DNA of 64,000 nucleotides from Colwellia sp. Arc7-635 (lineage in GTDB: Bacteria; Pseudomonadota; Gammaproteobacteria; Enterobacterales; Alteromonadaceae). The number at the start of each line of letters is the position of its first letter. Position 1 is the first letter of the stretch. Made by a program: the position numbers and the translations under genes. Positions 36,313-45,561 of the stretch are shown here, piece by piece. The notes beneath the pieces are model-generated. The model ran no database searches and was not told where the DNA came from. It worked only from the letters and a program-made list of their open reading frames with translations. The DNA lies in assembly GCF_003971255.1 (NCBI RefSeq), contig NZ_CP034660.1, positions 3,534,001-3,598,000 on the forward strand. The letters run 5' to 3'.

Positions 36313-37635
36313 CTAATCGGCGGCTAAAATGGTTGCATTCACTTCACCAAAACCAATACGAGCAGCGCCGGCTTTTTCACACCAGCCTTTCATAATCACG
36401 CAATCACCATCTTCTAAAAATGTACGAGTTTCACCATTAGGTAATGTAATTGGTTCTGCACCCGCATTCGATAATTCAAGCATTGAGCCAGCTTCTTCAG
36501 GTTTAGGTCCTGACTGTGTGCCGCTACCAAACATATCACCTGAGCGCAGGTTACAACCATTAACCGTATGATGCGCTACCATTTGGGCAACAGTCCAATA
36601 CGAGTCTTTAAAACTTGATTGCGACAATTGCACAGGGGCTTGTGCTGATTTACGCATAGACTCAGTTTCAATTAAAACCTGTAAACTGATATCTAACGAA
36701 CCAAAATCACGGTTCTGCTGAGATTCTAAATAAGGTAAAGGTTGCGGATCAGCGACATCACGAGTCCACTGAGCTTTGTATGGCGCTAGTGCTTCTGACG
36801 TTACTATCCAAGGTGAAATCGTTGAAGCAAAGCTTTTCGATAAAAATGGCCCTAGTGGTTGGTATTCCCAGCCTTGAATATCACGTGCTGACCAATCATT
36901 AAACAAACAAATACCAAATACATGATCTTCCGCTTGCTCAATACTAATAGGTTCACCTATTGCATTGCCATTACCAATAAATATACCCACTTCCATTTCA
37001 TAATCTAAACGTTTACATGGACCAAAAGAAGGTTCTGTTGCTGTTGGTGCTTTTGTTTGTCCCTTTGGACGCTTAAAGTTACTACCTGATACTTCAATTG
37101 AAGAAGAACGGCCATGGTAACCGATAGGAACCCACTTATAGTTAGGCAATAACGGATTGTCTGGACGAAATTTTTTACCAACCGAAGTCGCATGATGAAT
37201 TGAAGTATAAAAATCAGTGTAATCACCAATTTGGCAAGGCAACGCATATTCAACATCAGCTTGTGCAACTAAACAGCTTTCAACTTTAGCTTGCAGCGAT
37301 GAACCTTGTGTTAACGCTTGTGATAGCGCTTGACGTAAAGCACTCCAAAAACGTTTTCCCATCGCCATAAAAGCATTTAATTGTGCCTGACAGCATTGCT
37401 CTAAAGCTACTTGTGCATCGCCATCAAAAATATTTAAAGCAAATAAGGCTTTTAAATCGATAACTTGATCACCTATTGCCACACCGACACGAAAATCAGC
37501 TTTATCGCCTTTTAACTTAAAGCTAGCAAAAGGTAAGTTTTGAATCGGAAAATCATTATTTTTTGCATTGGCAGACTCAAGCCAGCTAACCAAAGCCGGA
37601 TTATGCGTTTCATTAAGTAAATTGGTCTTTGTCAT
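36313..37635 (-). CDS. fahA: Fumarylacetoacetase
   Basis: Fumarylacetoacetate hydrolase splits fumarylacetoacetate to fumarate and acetoacetate, the last step of tyrosine/homogentisate breakdown. The 440-residue product has the N-terminal SH3-like domain (FRVGVAIGDQVIDL) and the catalytic domain with TDFYTSIHHATSVG, GYHGRSSSIEVSG, the metal-site acidic residues in YEMEVGIFIG and LFNDWSARDIQGWEYQPLGPF. The length and these motifs are those of the eukaryote-like bacterial FahA, not of the smaller FAH-domain isomerases. No homogentisate dioxygenase or maleylacetoacetate isomerase gene adjoins it, which is less usual. Start ATG at 37635. Confidence 0.94.
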   Translation of the reverse strand: MTKTNLLNETHNPALVSWLESANAKNNDFPIQNLPFASFKLKGDKADFRVGVAIGDQVIDLKALFALNIFDGDAQVALEQCCQAQLNAFMAMGKRFWSALRQALSQALTQGSSLQAKVESCLVAQADVEYALPCQIGDYTDFYTSIHHATSVGKKFRPDNPLLPNYKWVPIGYHGRSSSIEVSGSNFKRPKGQTKAPTATEPSFGPCKRLDYEMEVGIFIGNGNAIGEPISIEQAEDHVFGICLFNDWSARDIQGWEYQPLGPFLSKSFASTISPWIVTSEALAPYKAQWTRDVADPQPLPYLESQQNRDFGSLDISLQVLIETESMRKSAQAPVQLSQSSFKDSYWTVAQMVAHHTVNGCNLRSGDMFGSGTQSGPKPEEAGSMLELSNAGAEPITLPNGETRTFLEDGDCVIMKGWCEKAGAARIGFGEVNATILAAD

Positions 37636-37998
37636 GGGCTAAATAACTCCAGAAAAATGAAATACGTGTTTAAAATACACGTTAATAAAAGTGCTATGGC
37701 GCAATAATATAACAAGCGATCGTATAAAGGCTACGCTAAAAAAATATACTTGATAAACAACTGTCAACAATATGTTGCACAGCTTAGTTTACAGCTAATT
37801 ATTTGCCTTAGCAGACGACTTCGACAATGTTAAATCAGTAGCGATAACAAAAAATAAGCAAAATACTATTCGCTCCAATCCTCATTTGCTAGAATGCTGC
37901 CGCTTTATCATAATTTATCATCTTGCCTTAGCGCAGGATCTACTTTCAATCTACAGCTCCTGACTTACTATCAGGCACGCTCAATGGGTCAATATCAC

Positions 37999-38970
37999 AT
38001 GAATAACATTACCGTTTGCGCACTATACAAATTTGTTCGCTTAGAAAACTTCGAAGACATAAAGCCAACGCTACTTAAAGTGATGGAAGATAACGCCGTC
38101 AGAGGTACACTGCTACTCGCTTTTGAAGGGATCAATGGCACTATTGCCGGTTCACAAGCCGGTGTAGATGCCGTACTCGCCTTTATTAACAGCGATAGTC
38201 GCCTATCAGGCGTGTCATTTAAATGCTCATTTCATCAAGACAATCCTTTTCAACGCACTAAAGTAAAGTTAAAAAAAGAAATTGTCACTATGGGGGTCGA
38301 AGGTATCGATCCAACATTAACGGTTGGCACCTATGTCAAACCTAAAGATTGGAATGCTCTGATCTCTGATCCAGAGGTATTACTAATAGATACCCGTAAC
38401 GACTACGAAGTAGAAATTGGTACTTTTGAGAATGCGGTTAATCCGAAGACTGAAACTTTTCGTGACTTTCCTGATTATGTAGCGAAAAACTTAGATAAAA
38501 CTAAGCACAAAAAAGTTGCCATGTTCTGCACAGGTGGCATCCGCTGTGAAAAATCGACGGCTTACTTGAAAGAACAAGGTTTTGAAGATGTTTACCACTT
38601 AGAAGGTGGTGTATTAAAATATCTAGAAGAAGTACCTGAGCAAGAAACAATGTGGCAAGGTGAGTGTTTTGTTTTTGATGGCAGAGTTGCCGTTAATCAT
38701 AGTTTAGAACGCGGACAATATGACCAGTGTTTTGCTTGTCGATACCCAATCACTGAAGCAGAAAAAACCAGTGAGCATTATGTTCAAGGCGTTAGCTGCC
38801 ATCGCTGCTATGACAAATGCAGTGACGAACAAAGAAGTCGCTTCCAGGAACGTGAAAAACAAATTAACTTAGCGAAAGCTCGCGGCGAAGAACATATTGG
38901 TGGTGATATCAAACAAGTTATTGCCGAGCGTAAAGCGACAAAAAATGCCAGTAAGCAAGCACAAAAATAA
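37999..38970 (+). CDS. trhO: tRNA uridine(34) hydroxylase, rhodanese family
   Basis: TrhO (YceA) hydroxylates U34 of certain tRNAs in an oxygen-dependent way. From ATG 37999 the product is 323 residues. An N-terminal acylphosphatase-like domain ([17 protein letters not shown]) is followed by the rhodanese domain with [11 protein letters not shown] and active-site Cys in [12 protein letters not shown]. The C-terminal region has paired cysteines ([16 protein letters not shown]). The frame is open back to 37894, but family members begin close to the VCALYKF strand; ATG 37984 is an alternative and no strong ribosome site decides. Confidence 0.92.
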   Translation: MNNITVCALYKFVRLENFEDIKPTLLKVMEDNAVRGTLLLAFEGINGTIAGSQAGVDAVLAFINSDSRLSGVSFKCSFHQDNPFQRTKVKLKKEIVTMGVEGIDPTLTVGTYVKPKDWNALISDPEVLLIDTRNDYEVEIGTFENAVNPKTETFRDFPDYVAKNLDKTKHKKVAMFCTGGIRCEKSTAYLKEQGFEDVYHLEGGVLKYLEEVPEQETMWQGECFVFDGRVAVNHSLERGQYDQCFACRYPITEAEKTSEHYVQGVSCHRCYDKCSDEQRSRFQEREKQINLAKARGEEHIGGDIKQVIAERKATKNASKQAQK

Positions 38971-39010
38971 CAGCGACTGATCAGCCGTAAATTAAATCGC
39001 TTCACCGTTG

Positions 39011-39038
39011 AAAGCCCGCTATTAAAGCGGGCTTTTTT
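39011..39038 (+). terminator. Terminator after trhO
   Basis: AAAGCCCGCT and AGCGGGCTTT form a 10-bp GC-rich stem around ATTAA, with a run of six Us: a textbook intrinsic terminator. Confidence 0.92.
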
Positions 39039-39070
39039 ATGCCTATTTTTATCTAAATAGATAATATAAA

Positions 39071-39270
39071 TAATACCAATACTCTTAAATTTGAGAGCTT
39101 GTTTATTGAAGAAACATACTTAATTGCAAGATGCCAGATTGATTCTTAGCTCGTAGTGAAATGCAGGGCATATTGCCGAGTTATAGGCGATATTATGATT
39201 GAAACCAACACTGCCGTGGATTATTTTAACCAGTACAAGTAAGCAATAATTTAATGGCATTGGCATAAAA
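39071..39270. repeat. Possible MITE-like element with ATACCAAT ends, copy A
   Basis: The left end is TAATACCAAT (39071-39080) and a related inverted end, ATTGGCATAA, lies near 39259-39268. No coding potential is seen between. Its likeness to the better-defined element at 39454 suggests the same family; one base of the terminal repeat differs. Confidence 0.35.
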
Positions 39271-39408
39271 ACTATGTTCAACAACCCACTCAATCGTTAA
39301 GAGCTGAGTGCTTAGCTTAAGTATTAGATAGGAGTATTAGGCACTACTTTAGCAAGTATTTAACCTAATGGTGCTTAAGTTAATTCAAAGATTGATATAT
39401 TTTATGAA

Positions 39409-39433
39409 GCATGATGAAAGGTTAACATCATGC
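39409..39433. other. Small stem-loop between the two repeats
   Basis: GCATGATG and CATCATGC form an 8-bp stem around a 9-base loop. It has no gene next to it and no U-run. Confidence 0.45.
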
Positions 39434-39453
39434 TACATGCGTTCTATACTCTA

Positions 39454-39613
39454 ATACCAATCTCATTAGATTAGTGATCTATTTTTAGCGTGAATAAATG
39501 TTCAATAACAAGGCGCTTGATTGAGTAATAGCAAGCTATTGGGATTGAAAGCAACGTAGCTATTAGATATTTAGGCTGTCTTCAAATGATCACCTAATTA
39601 ATATAATTGGTAT
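39454..39613. repeat. MITE-like element with ATACCAAT/ATTGGTAT ends, copy B
   Basis: ATACCAAT at 39454-39461 is the inverted complement of ATTGGTAT at 39606-39613, bounding 160 non-coding bases. The interior (around GTGAATAAATGTTCAATAAC and AGGCGCTTGATTGAG) resembles repeats I associate with Colwellia-type genomes, but that recognition is from memory. Immediately to the right is a short tandem repeat, AGAGTG four times (the last copy with one change), at 39615-39638. Confidence 0.5.
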
Positions 39614-39754
39614 AAGAGTGAGAGTGAGAGTGAGAGTTAGCTAAAAGAAAATACTGAGCAAGTACAACGTATCTATCACCAGCTTACTCATATTTTAGAA
39701 AAGGTTTTAGACAAAGCTTTAGATATGGCGAGAGAACAAATTTTTAGGCAAAAA

Positions 39755-39784
39755 AAAAGCTTAACAATTAATTGTTAAGCTTTT
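39755..39784 (-). terminator. Terminator downstream of tRNA-Phe
   Basis: A perfect 30-base palindrome, AAAAGCTTAACAATT followed by its complement, with A/U-runs at both ends. It is 25 bases past the 3' end of the minus-strand tRNA gene. Confidence 0.75.
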
Positions 39785-39808
39785 AGTTTTTTATCAAAAG
39801 ATAAAATA

Positions 39809-39884
39809 TGGTGCCTTGACCCGGAATCGAACCAGGGACACGAGGATTTTCAATCCTCTGCTCTACCGACTGAGCTATCAAGGC
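39809..39884 (-). tRNA. tRNA-Phe (GAA)
   Basis: Read on the minus strand from 39884. The acceptor arms GCCTTGA and TCAAGGC pair fully. The D arm is GCTC/GAGC, the anticodon stem GAGGA/TCCTC encloses loop TTGAAAA with anticodon GAA, and the T arm is CCTGG/CCGGG (one G-T pair) around TTCGATT. Discriminator A and an encoded CCA (39809-39811) complete 76 bases. No integrated element is seen at its 3' end. Confidence 0.95.
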
Positions 39885-40015
39885 ACTATCTTAATCAACC
39901 TTTACTTAGTGAACTAAGCTTTTGTCTCAAAAGAGGCGTCATAATATAGTGAATTAACTAAGCTCGCAAGCCATTTTGTAAATTTTTTCTATTAAACATC
40001 AACTAATTGAACAAT

Positions 40016-40040
40016 AAAAAAGCCAGCATAAATGCTGGCT
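40016..40040 (-). terminator. Terminator after pit
   Basis: AGCCAGCAT and ATGCTGGCT pair around a 2-base loop; on the minus strand the stem is followed by at least five Us. It lies 29 bases after the pit stop. Confidence 0.85.
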
Positions 40041-40068
40041 CTCTTTTAAGGTCTAAATATTCACCACT

Positions 40069-41364
40069 TTAGGTAAATACAGCCTTCATTATCCAGAAGA
40101 AGATGATCGAAAGACCAGCACCTATTGGTAGCGTAATAACCCATGAGATAACAATGTTACGTACAACACCTAAGTTAATTGCAGCAATACCACGCGCCAT
40201 TCCGACACCTAACACAGCACCAACTAAAGTTTGTGTTGTTGAAATAGGTAAGCCAGCACCTGAGGCAATAACAACCGTACATGCCGCCGCTAATTCAGCA
40301 GCAAAACCACGACTTGGCGTTAAGTGAGTAATCCCTTTACCTATCGTCGCTATTACACGATGGCCAAATAAAGCAAGACCAGCAACAATACCAAAACCAC
40401 CTAGAGGTAGAATCCACCAAACTAGTTCTGATTTTTTAGCAATTTCGCCACCATTTTCAACGATACTTACCACTGCAGCTAGTGGGCCAATAGCGTTAGC
40501 AACATCATTTGAACCATGAGCAAAGGCCATACAACATGCAGTAACAACCATTAACACAGCAAACACTTTTTCAACGTTGGCGTAATGTGTCGTTTTATCC
40601 GCTTTATCATCAAACTTAAGACGGGTAATAAAATACTTACCAATAATCGCAACAATAATTGCAACAATAATAGCTAAGTAATAACCACCTGCACCACTAA
40701 TTTCAAAGTTATAAAAGCCTACATTTACGTTATCTAAACCAATATGCTTCAAGCCCTTTTTAATCGTCACTAACGATAAGACAAAGCCGGCTAGAAACAT
40801 ATAAAACGGTACATAACGCTTAGCTTGCTCTAATGGTTTTTCAGTATCAAAAATTAGTTTTTGTGCACTATTAAAAATAATAAAAGCAATAACACCAGAG
40901 ATTAATGGTGTGATAACCCAACTACCAACAATACCGCCAACTTTACCCCAAGCAACCGTATCAGGACTAACACCAACGGCTGCAAAGCCAATGATAGCGC
41001 CAACAATTGAATGCGTTGTTGATACAGGCCAACCTAAAATTGATGCCACTAGCAACCAAGTCGCTGCAGCAAATAAGGCAGAGATCATGCCGAAAACGAG
41101 TAATTCGGGAATATCAACAAAAAGTGACGGGTCAATAATGCCCTTACGTATCGTTGATGTAACTTCACCGCCGGCTAAGTAAGCACCTGCGAATTCAAAA
41201 ACCATCGCAATAATAATGGCTTGTTTAATAGTTAGTGCTTTCGAACCAACCGATGTGCCCATTGCGTTTGCAACGTCGTTAGCACCAATGCCCCATGCCA
41301 TGAAAAAGCCCACGACAGCAGCGATCATGACTAACGTAGAGCCATTTGAGAGTAAAATATCCAT
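40069..41364 (-). CDS. Low-affinity inorganic phosphate transporter, Pit family
   Basis: A 431-residue permease with about 10-11 membrane segments. Both halves carry the PiT signature: GANDVANAMGTSVGSKALT near residue 27 and GSNDVANAIGPLAAVV near residue 285. GWPVSTTHSIVGAIIGF and GLPISTTQTLVGAVLGV repeat the second signature. It is proton- or cation-coupled and moves metal-phosphate or phosphate. The gene follows the DUF47 gene by nine bases, a common pairing in which the DUF47 protein supports the transporter. I leave the pitA/pitB letter open. Confidence 0.92.
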   Translation of the reverse strand: MDILLSNGSTLVMIAAVVGFFMAWGIGANDVANAMGTSVGSKALTIKQAIIIAMVFEFAGAYLAGGEVTSTIRKGIIDPSLFVDIPELLVFGMISALFAAATWLLVASILGWPVSTTHSIVGAIIGFAAVGVSPDTVAWGKVGGIVGSWVITPLISGVIAFIIFNSAQKLIFDTEKPLEQAKRYVPFYMFLAGFVLSLVTIKKGLKHIGLDNVNVGFYNFEISGAGGYYLAIIVAIIVAIIGKYFITRLKFDDKADKTTHYANVEKVFAVLMVVTACCMAFAHGSNDVANAIGPLAAVVSIVENGGEIAKKSELVWWILPLGGFGIVAGLALFGHRVIATIGKGITHLTPSRGFAAELAAACTVVIASGAGLPISTTQTLVGAVLGVGMARGIAAINLGVVRNIVISWVITLPIGAGLSIIFFWIMKAVFT

Positions 41365-41373
41365 GAGTTAGCC

Positions 41374-42054
41374 TTATTTTCTAGCCAAAAGAATTTCTAA
41401 ACGTGCACCAACACGTTCGGCAAGATCAGCTAAATCGCCAACCCAATCAATGATCTGATATAAAAACATTACGTCTATGCAATTCAAATCGTTTTCAATG
41501 GCTAATAAATCTTTGCGTAATTTAATTTGCATACCATCTGTATCATCTTCTATCTCGTCAAGCTGAGTGATCATATTAGTCACCAAGTCGACTTCACGGC
41601 CACGAAATCCTGTTTCTAGCAAATCATCTAATTCATTAATTGCATCGGCAGCTTTTTCTGCGGCGTCGATACTGCGTGCTACATAAGCAACAAACTGCTC
41701 TTGTAACTGCAAAGGAATAGTTAATTTACGACCAAAAATACGCCCGGCAATGTCTTTTGCACGATTGGCGATTTTATCTTGTTGTGTTAAAAGTTCTAAT
41801 AAATCGGCACGATCAACAGGCATAAATAAACCGCCTGGAAGTTCTAAGCGAATTTGACGTTTTAAATCATCAGCATCACGTTCCAATTTAGAAATTTTGT
41901 TACGAAGTTTTCCTGCGCTATTCCAGTCTTCCTCAGTCACGGCTGCGAAAAATGGAACAAGTTGATTACAACACTTAGTTACCATTCGAATATGTTTTTC
42001 TAAGGGTTTAATTGGCGATTTTGCAAATATGCCAATAATTGAATTTCTGGCCAT
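41374..42054 (-). CDS. DUF47 (PhoU-like) phosphate transport accessory protein
   Basis: A 226-residue all-helical protein of the TIGR00153/DUF47 family, distantly related to PhoU. It begins with SIIGIFAKSPIKPLEKHIRM and contains metal-binding-type acidic helices (KLERDADDLKRQIRLEL, ELDDLLETGF, IEDDTDGMQIKLR). It is encoded just before the Pit transporter and is presumed to modulate it at the membrane. In the sequence it lacks any membrane segment. Confidence 0.88.
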   Translation of the reverse strand: MARNSIIGIFAKSPIKPLEKHIRMVTKCCNQLVPFFAAVTEEDWNSAGKLRNKISKLERDADDLKRQIRLELPGGLFMPVDRADLLELLTQQDKIANRAKDIAGRIFGRKLTIPLQLQEQFVAYVARSIDAAEKAADAINELDDLLETGFRGREVDLVTNMITQLDEIEDDTDGMQIKLRKDLLAIENDLNCIDVMFLYQIIDWVGDLADLAERVGARLEILLARK

Positions 42055-42258
42055 AATTAATTTCCAGGAGCTAAAGCTCTTTATTTGTTATTCGCCGCGG
42101 ATATTAAAGCATTTGAAAGTTATTTCAAAGGCTTTATAGCAAGATAGCGGCTGTTTATAGATCGATTAGTTATTATGAGTTCACTTAAAAGTATATACAG
42201 TATCTGCCAAACTATAATTTAATTTAGCAAATACTCATCTTCATACAATCAGTAGTTT

Positions 42259-42963
42259 TTAAGAGAGTGATTCGAAATCTTCTGGTGTTGTGTGGCGAAC
42301 CACCTTACCTTTAACGAAATAAATAATGTATTCACAAATATTTTGACAGCGATCACCAATGCGCTCTAAAGCACGTGCTGACCAAATAACACTCATAATT
42401 TGCGGGATAGAACGTGGATCTTCCATCATATAGGTCATTAATTGACGCATAAGCGCTTCGTATTCACGATCAATTTTGTCATCGCTTTTGTGTACTCTGA
42501 CCGCCGCATCAAAATCCATACGCGTAAAGGCATCTAAAGTCGCTTGTAAAAAGGTTAAAACATGACGGCCTAAGTTATCTAGGTTTGACAACAAGTCTTT
42601 ATGCTCGCCTGATAAACTCTCTAACGTTACATTAGCAATTTTACCGGCCTCATCGCCAATACGCTCTAAGTCGGTAATAGTTTTAACAATCGCCATGACT
42701 AAACGTAAATCACCTGCCGCTGGCTGACGCTTAGCAATAATGCGCGTACATTCATCATCGATACTGACTTCTGCATTATTAATAAGATAATCGTTGTGCA
42801 ATACTTTTTTAGCTAAATCTTCATCAGCATCACAAACAGATGTTAGTGCGTCAGTTAATTGTTTCTCAACTAAACCACCCATATGCATGACATGATTAAT
42901 AATACGTTCTAAGTCTTCGTTAAACTGGCCAGAGATATGACGACCAATATTTAAATTATCCAT
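42259..42963 (-). CDS. phoU: Phosphate-specific transport system regulator PhoU
   Basis: PhoU couples Pst transporter state to the PhoR kinase and keeps the Pho response off when phosphate is plentiful. It is 234 residues in two three-helix repeats: the first with MGGLVEKQLTDAL and RQPAAGDLRLVMAIVKTITDLERIGDEAGKIA, the second with MEDPRSIPQIMSVIWSARALERIGDRCQNICEYI. Both ERIGD metal motifs are intact. It is the last pst-specific gene of the operon, 31 bases after pstB. Confidence 0.95.
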   Translation of the reverse strand: MDNLNIGRHISGQFNEDLERIINHVMHMGGLVEKQLTDALTSVCDADEDLAKKVLHNDYLINNAEVSIDDECTRIIAKRQPAAGDLRLVMAIVKTITDLERIGDEAGKIANVTLESLSGEHKDLLSNLDNLGRHVLTFLQATLDAFTRMDFDAAVRVHKSDDKIDREYEALMRQLMTYMMEDPRSIPQIMSVIWSARALERIGDRCQNICEYIIYFVKGKVVRHTTPEDFESLS

Positions 42964-42994
42964 GTTACTACCCTCTTTATATCGTCAATTGTGC

Positions 42995-43819
42995 TTAACC
43001 GTAACGGCCAGTTATATAATCTTCTGTTTTCTTTTTCGCTGGGGTCGTGAATAAGGTATTAGTATCACTGTACTCAATAAGGTCGCCCATATACATAAAA
43101 GCAGTTTGATCTGAAACCCGTGCGGCTTGCTGCATGTTATGCGTAACAATAACCACGGTAAACTGTTTCTTTAAATCATTAATCAATTCTTCAATGGTTA
43201 ATGTTGAAATAGGATCCAAAGCCGAGGTTGGCTCATCTAATAACAATACTTCAGGCTCAATGGCAATGGCTCGTGCAATAACTAATCGTTGTTGTTGACC
43301 GCCAGAAAGCCCTAAAGCACTTTCATGTAATCTATCTTTTACTTCATTCCACAGTGCTGCACTGCGTAGGGCGTTTTCTGCCGCTTCGTCTAATACTCGG
43401 CGATTATTTTCACCGGTAATACGCAAACCATAGACAACATTTTCATAAATCGATTTAGGAAATGGGTTTGGACGTTGAAACACCATCCCCACTTTGCGAC
43501 GCAATTCCGCTACGTCGGTATGACGGTCATAAATATTTTCGCCATGCAGGTTGATTTGCCCTGTAATTTTACAAATATCAACGAGATCATTCATGCGGTT
43601 AATACAGCGTAATAATGTTGATTTACCACAACCACTTGGACCGATAAAAGCGGTTACCTGCCCTTTTGGGATCGACATTGAAATGTTCTGCAATGCCTGC
43701 TTGTCACCATAATATAAGTCGAGGTTCTTAATTTCTAACGCCACTTGTTCTGGCGAGAGGTTATCAAGATCGAGCTTAACATTGTGTTCTGATAAATTTT
43801 TCGGGGTAACAGAAATCAT
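42995..43819 (-). CDS. pstB: Phosphate ABC transporter ATP-binding protein
   Basis: PstB energises the Pst importer. The 274 residues show Walker [10 protein letters not shown], the Q-loop in [17 protein letters not shown], the signature LSGGQQQR, Walker [13 protein letters not shown] and the H-loop VTHNM. RINRMNDL and the phosphate-importer form of the Q-loop set it apart from other ABC ATPases. It lies between pstA and phoU. Confidence 0.96.
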   Translation of the reverse strand: MISVTPKNLSEHNVKLDLDNLSPEQVALEIKNLDLYYGDKQALQNISMSIPKGQVTAFIGPSGCGKSTLLRCINRMNDLVDICKITGQINLHGENIYDRHTDVAELRRKVGMVFQRPNPFPKSIYENVVYGLRITGENNRRVLDEAAENALRSAALWNEVKDRLHESALGLSGGQQQRLVIARAIAIEPEVLLLDEPTSALDPISTLTIEELINDLKKQFTVVIVTHNMQQAARVSDQTAFMYMGDLIEYSDTNTLFTTPAKKKTEDYITGRYG

Positions 43820-43908
43820 AGTGTTCTCTTTAAATCTTATTCAATAGAGGGGAATTTCTTCCCGTTCATCTTTAATTTTTTTAAATCAACTGGTTTTATC
43901 GCGTTAGA

Positions 43909-45546
43909 TTAATGCTCTAACATACGATATTTTTCCCGTAAGCGATTACGAATCGATACAGCAGTCATATTCAAAGCGACAATAATAGTAACTAATAACA
44001 AGGCGGTGGCGTAAACCAAAGGCCTTGCCGCTTCAACGTTAGGGCTTTGAAAGCCAACATCATAAATGTGAAAACCTAAATGCATAAACTTACGGTCTAA
44101 ATGTAAGAATGGGAAGTTACCATCAAGCGGTAAATTCGGCGCCATTTTCACCACCCCGACTAACATCAGTGGTGCAACTTCACCTGCTGCACGTGCAATA
44201 GCCAATATAATGCCGGTCATAATAGCAGGACTGGCAATAGGTAAAATTATACGCCATAAGGTTTCAGCCTTAGTTGCGCCCAATGCCAAACTACCGTGTC
44301 GCATAGCAGAAGGAATACGAGATAAGCCTTCCTCGGTTGAGACAATAACCACAGGTAACGTTAAAATAGCTAAAGTAAGTGCTGACCACATAACGCCTGG
44401 TGTACCAAAAGTAGGACTTGGCAATGTTTCAGTATAAAATAGTTGATCTAAACTACCCCCTACCATATAGACAAAGAAACCTAAACCAAAGACACCATAT
44501 ACAATAGACGGCACACCAGCTAGGTTAATTACCGCGATACGCAACAGTTTTGTTAGCGCATTATTACCGGCATATTCATGTAAATAAATTGCCGCAACAA
44601 CACCTAATGGCGAAACAATTACTGTCATCAATAACACCATCAACACCGTACCAAAGATGGCAGGAAATACACCGCCTTCGGTGTTAGCTTCGCGAGGGTC
44701 ATCAGTAATAAATGCTGCTATTTGACTAAAAAACAATTTTAACTTTTCGAAAACGTTTAACTTATTATTGAAAGTAACATGCAATACATCTTCAAAATTG
44801 ATAGTAACTTTCTGTCCATCCATTGCGCGCATGACAATTTGATCGCGTGAAATTTTGTCACGGAAAGCCATAAGCTGCTTTTCTAGTACTTGATATTCAG
44901 CCTTCAAACCCGCAACTTTATCTTTAAATTCTTGCTGCAACTCAGTGGTAAGCGTGTCATCAAGAATATGCTTACGCTCTTTTAACCTTAAACGCTCAAT
45001 TTGATAATTAATCGCGCCAATATCAGATTTTTGAAGCTCTTCCATCTCGGCTTGAAAGTCACTCACTCGCTCAACGAGCTCGGCCATTTTATCCTGACCT
45101 ACGGATTGGCCATCAAGAATAATGTCCTCAATAAAGCCATAGAAATTACCGTTGGTGCGACGCTCAATCACTACAAGCTCTTCAGGTAATGATGTTTCAT
45201 TAATCTGTGGCACCAAAATCCAGCGAAAATCTAAACTCACGAGTTCTCGGTTGCCGGTTTTAATCAACAAACGCTCAATGGTTTCCGCTGACTTATCAAT
45301 ATCAAGATTTAAATGCACCAACTGTGAGGCCGGTATACTTTCACGGTCATAAATTTCACCAATAACCGTTAAACTTTTACCTTGTTCATCCGTCATATCG
45401 AACTGATAAATATCTGCTGGCCAAAAATAACTTAAACCACGCGAGGCTATTAACCAAAGTAAACCTAAAACCGATATCAGGCTGATGCTTACACCGCCTG
45501 CTGACAACCACACCCAAGGAGAGCCAGACTTAAACCAATTATTCAT
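43909..45546 (-). CDS. pstA: Phosphate ABC transporter permease PstA, long form
   Basis: A 545-residue permease, nearly twice the 296 residues of E. coli PstA. One membrane helix near the start is followed by a periplasmic insert of about 240 residues with a coiled-coil stretch (QAEMEELQKSDIGAI to LEKQLMAFRDKIS). The canonical permease domain then begins at GGVFPAIFGTVLMVLLMTV and carries the EAA-like loop SLALGATKAETLWRIILPIASPAIMTGI. Long forms are known in Alteromonadales and Vibrio. It follows pstC by 15 bases. Confidence 0.93.
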   Translation of the reverse strand: MNNWFKSGSPWVWLSAGGVSISLISVLGLLWLIASRGLSYFWPADIYQFDMTDEQGKSLTVIGEIYDRESIPASQLVHLNLDIDKSAETIERLLIKTGNRELVSLDFRWILVPQINETSLPEELVVIERRTNGNFYGFIEDIILDGQSVGQDKMAELVERVSDFQAEMEELQKSDIGAINYQIERLRLKERKHILDDTLTTELQQEFKDKVAGLKAEYQVLEKQLMAFRDKISRDQIVMRAMDGQKVTINFEDVLHVTFNNKLNVFEKLKLFFSQIAAFITDDPREANTEGGVFPAIFGTVLMVLLMTVIVSPLGVVAAIYLHEYAGNNALTKLLRIAVINLAGVPSIVYGVFGLGFFVYMVGGSLDQLFYTETLPSPTFGTPGVMWSALTLAILTLPVVIVSTEEGLSRIPSAMRHGSLALGATKAETLWRIILPIASPAIMTGIILAIARAAGEVAPLMLVGVVKMAPNLPLDGNFPFLHLDRKFMHLGFHIYDVGFQSPNVEAARPLVYATALLLVTIIVALNMTAVSIRNRLREKYRMLEH

Positions 45547-45561
45547 GCTACTGTGCCTTCC

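Noticed and set aside
39615-39638. CRISPR-like or regulatory tandem repeat
   Set aside because: Four short AGAGTG units without spacers; a simple-sequence repeat only. No CRISPR array or cas gene was seen anywhere.
39809-39884. Integration site of a genomic island at tRNA-Phe
   Set aside because: No duplicated tRNA end and no integrase gene were seen on either side.
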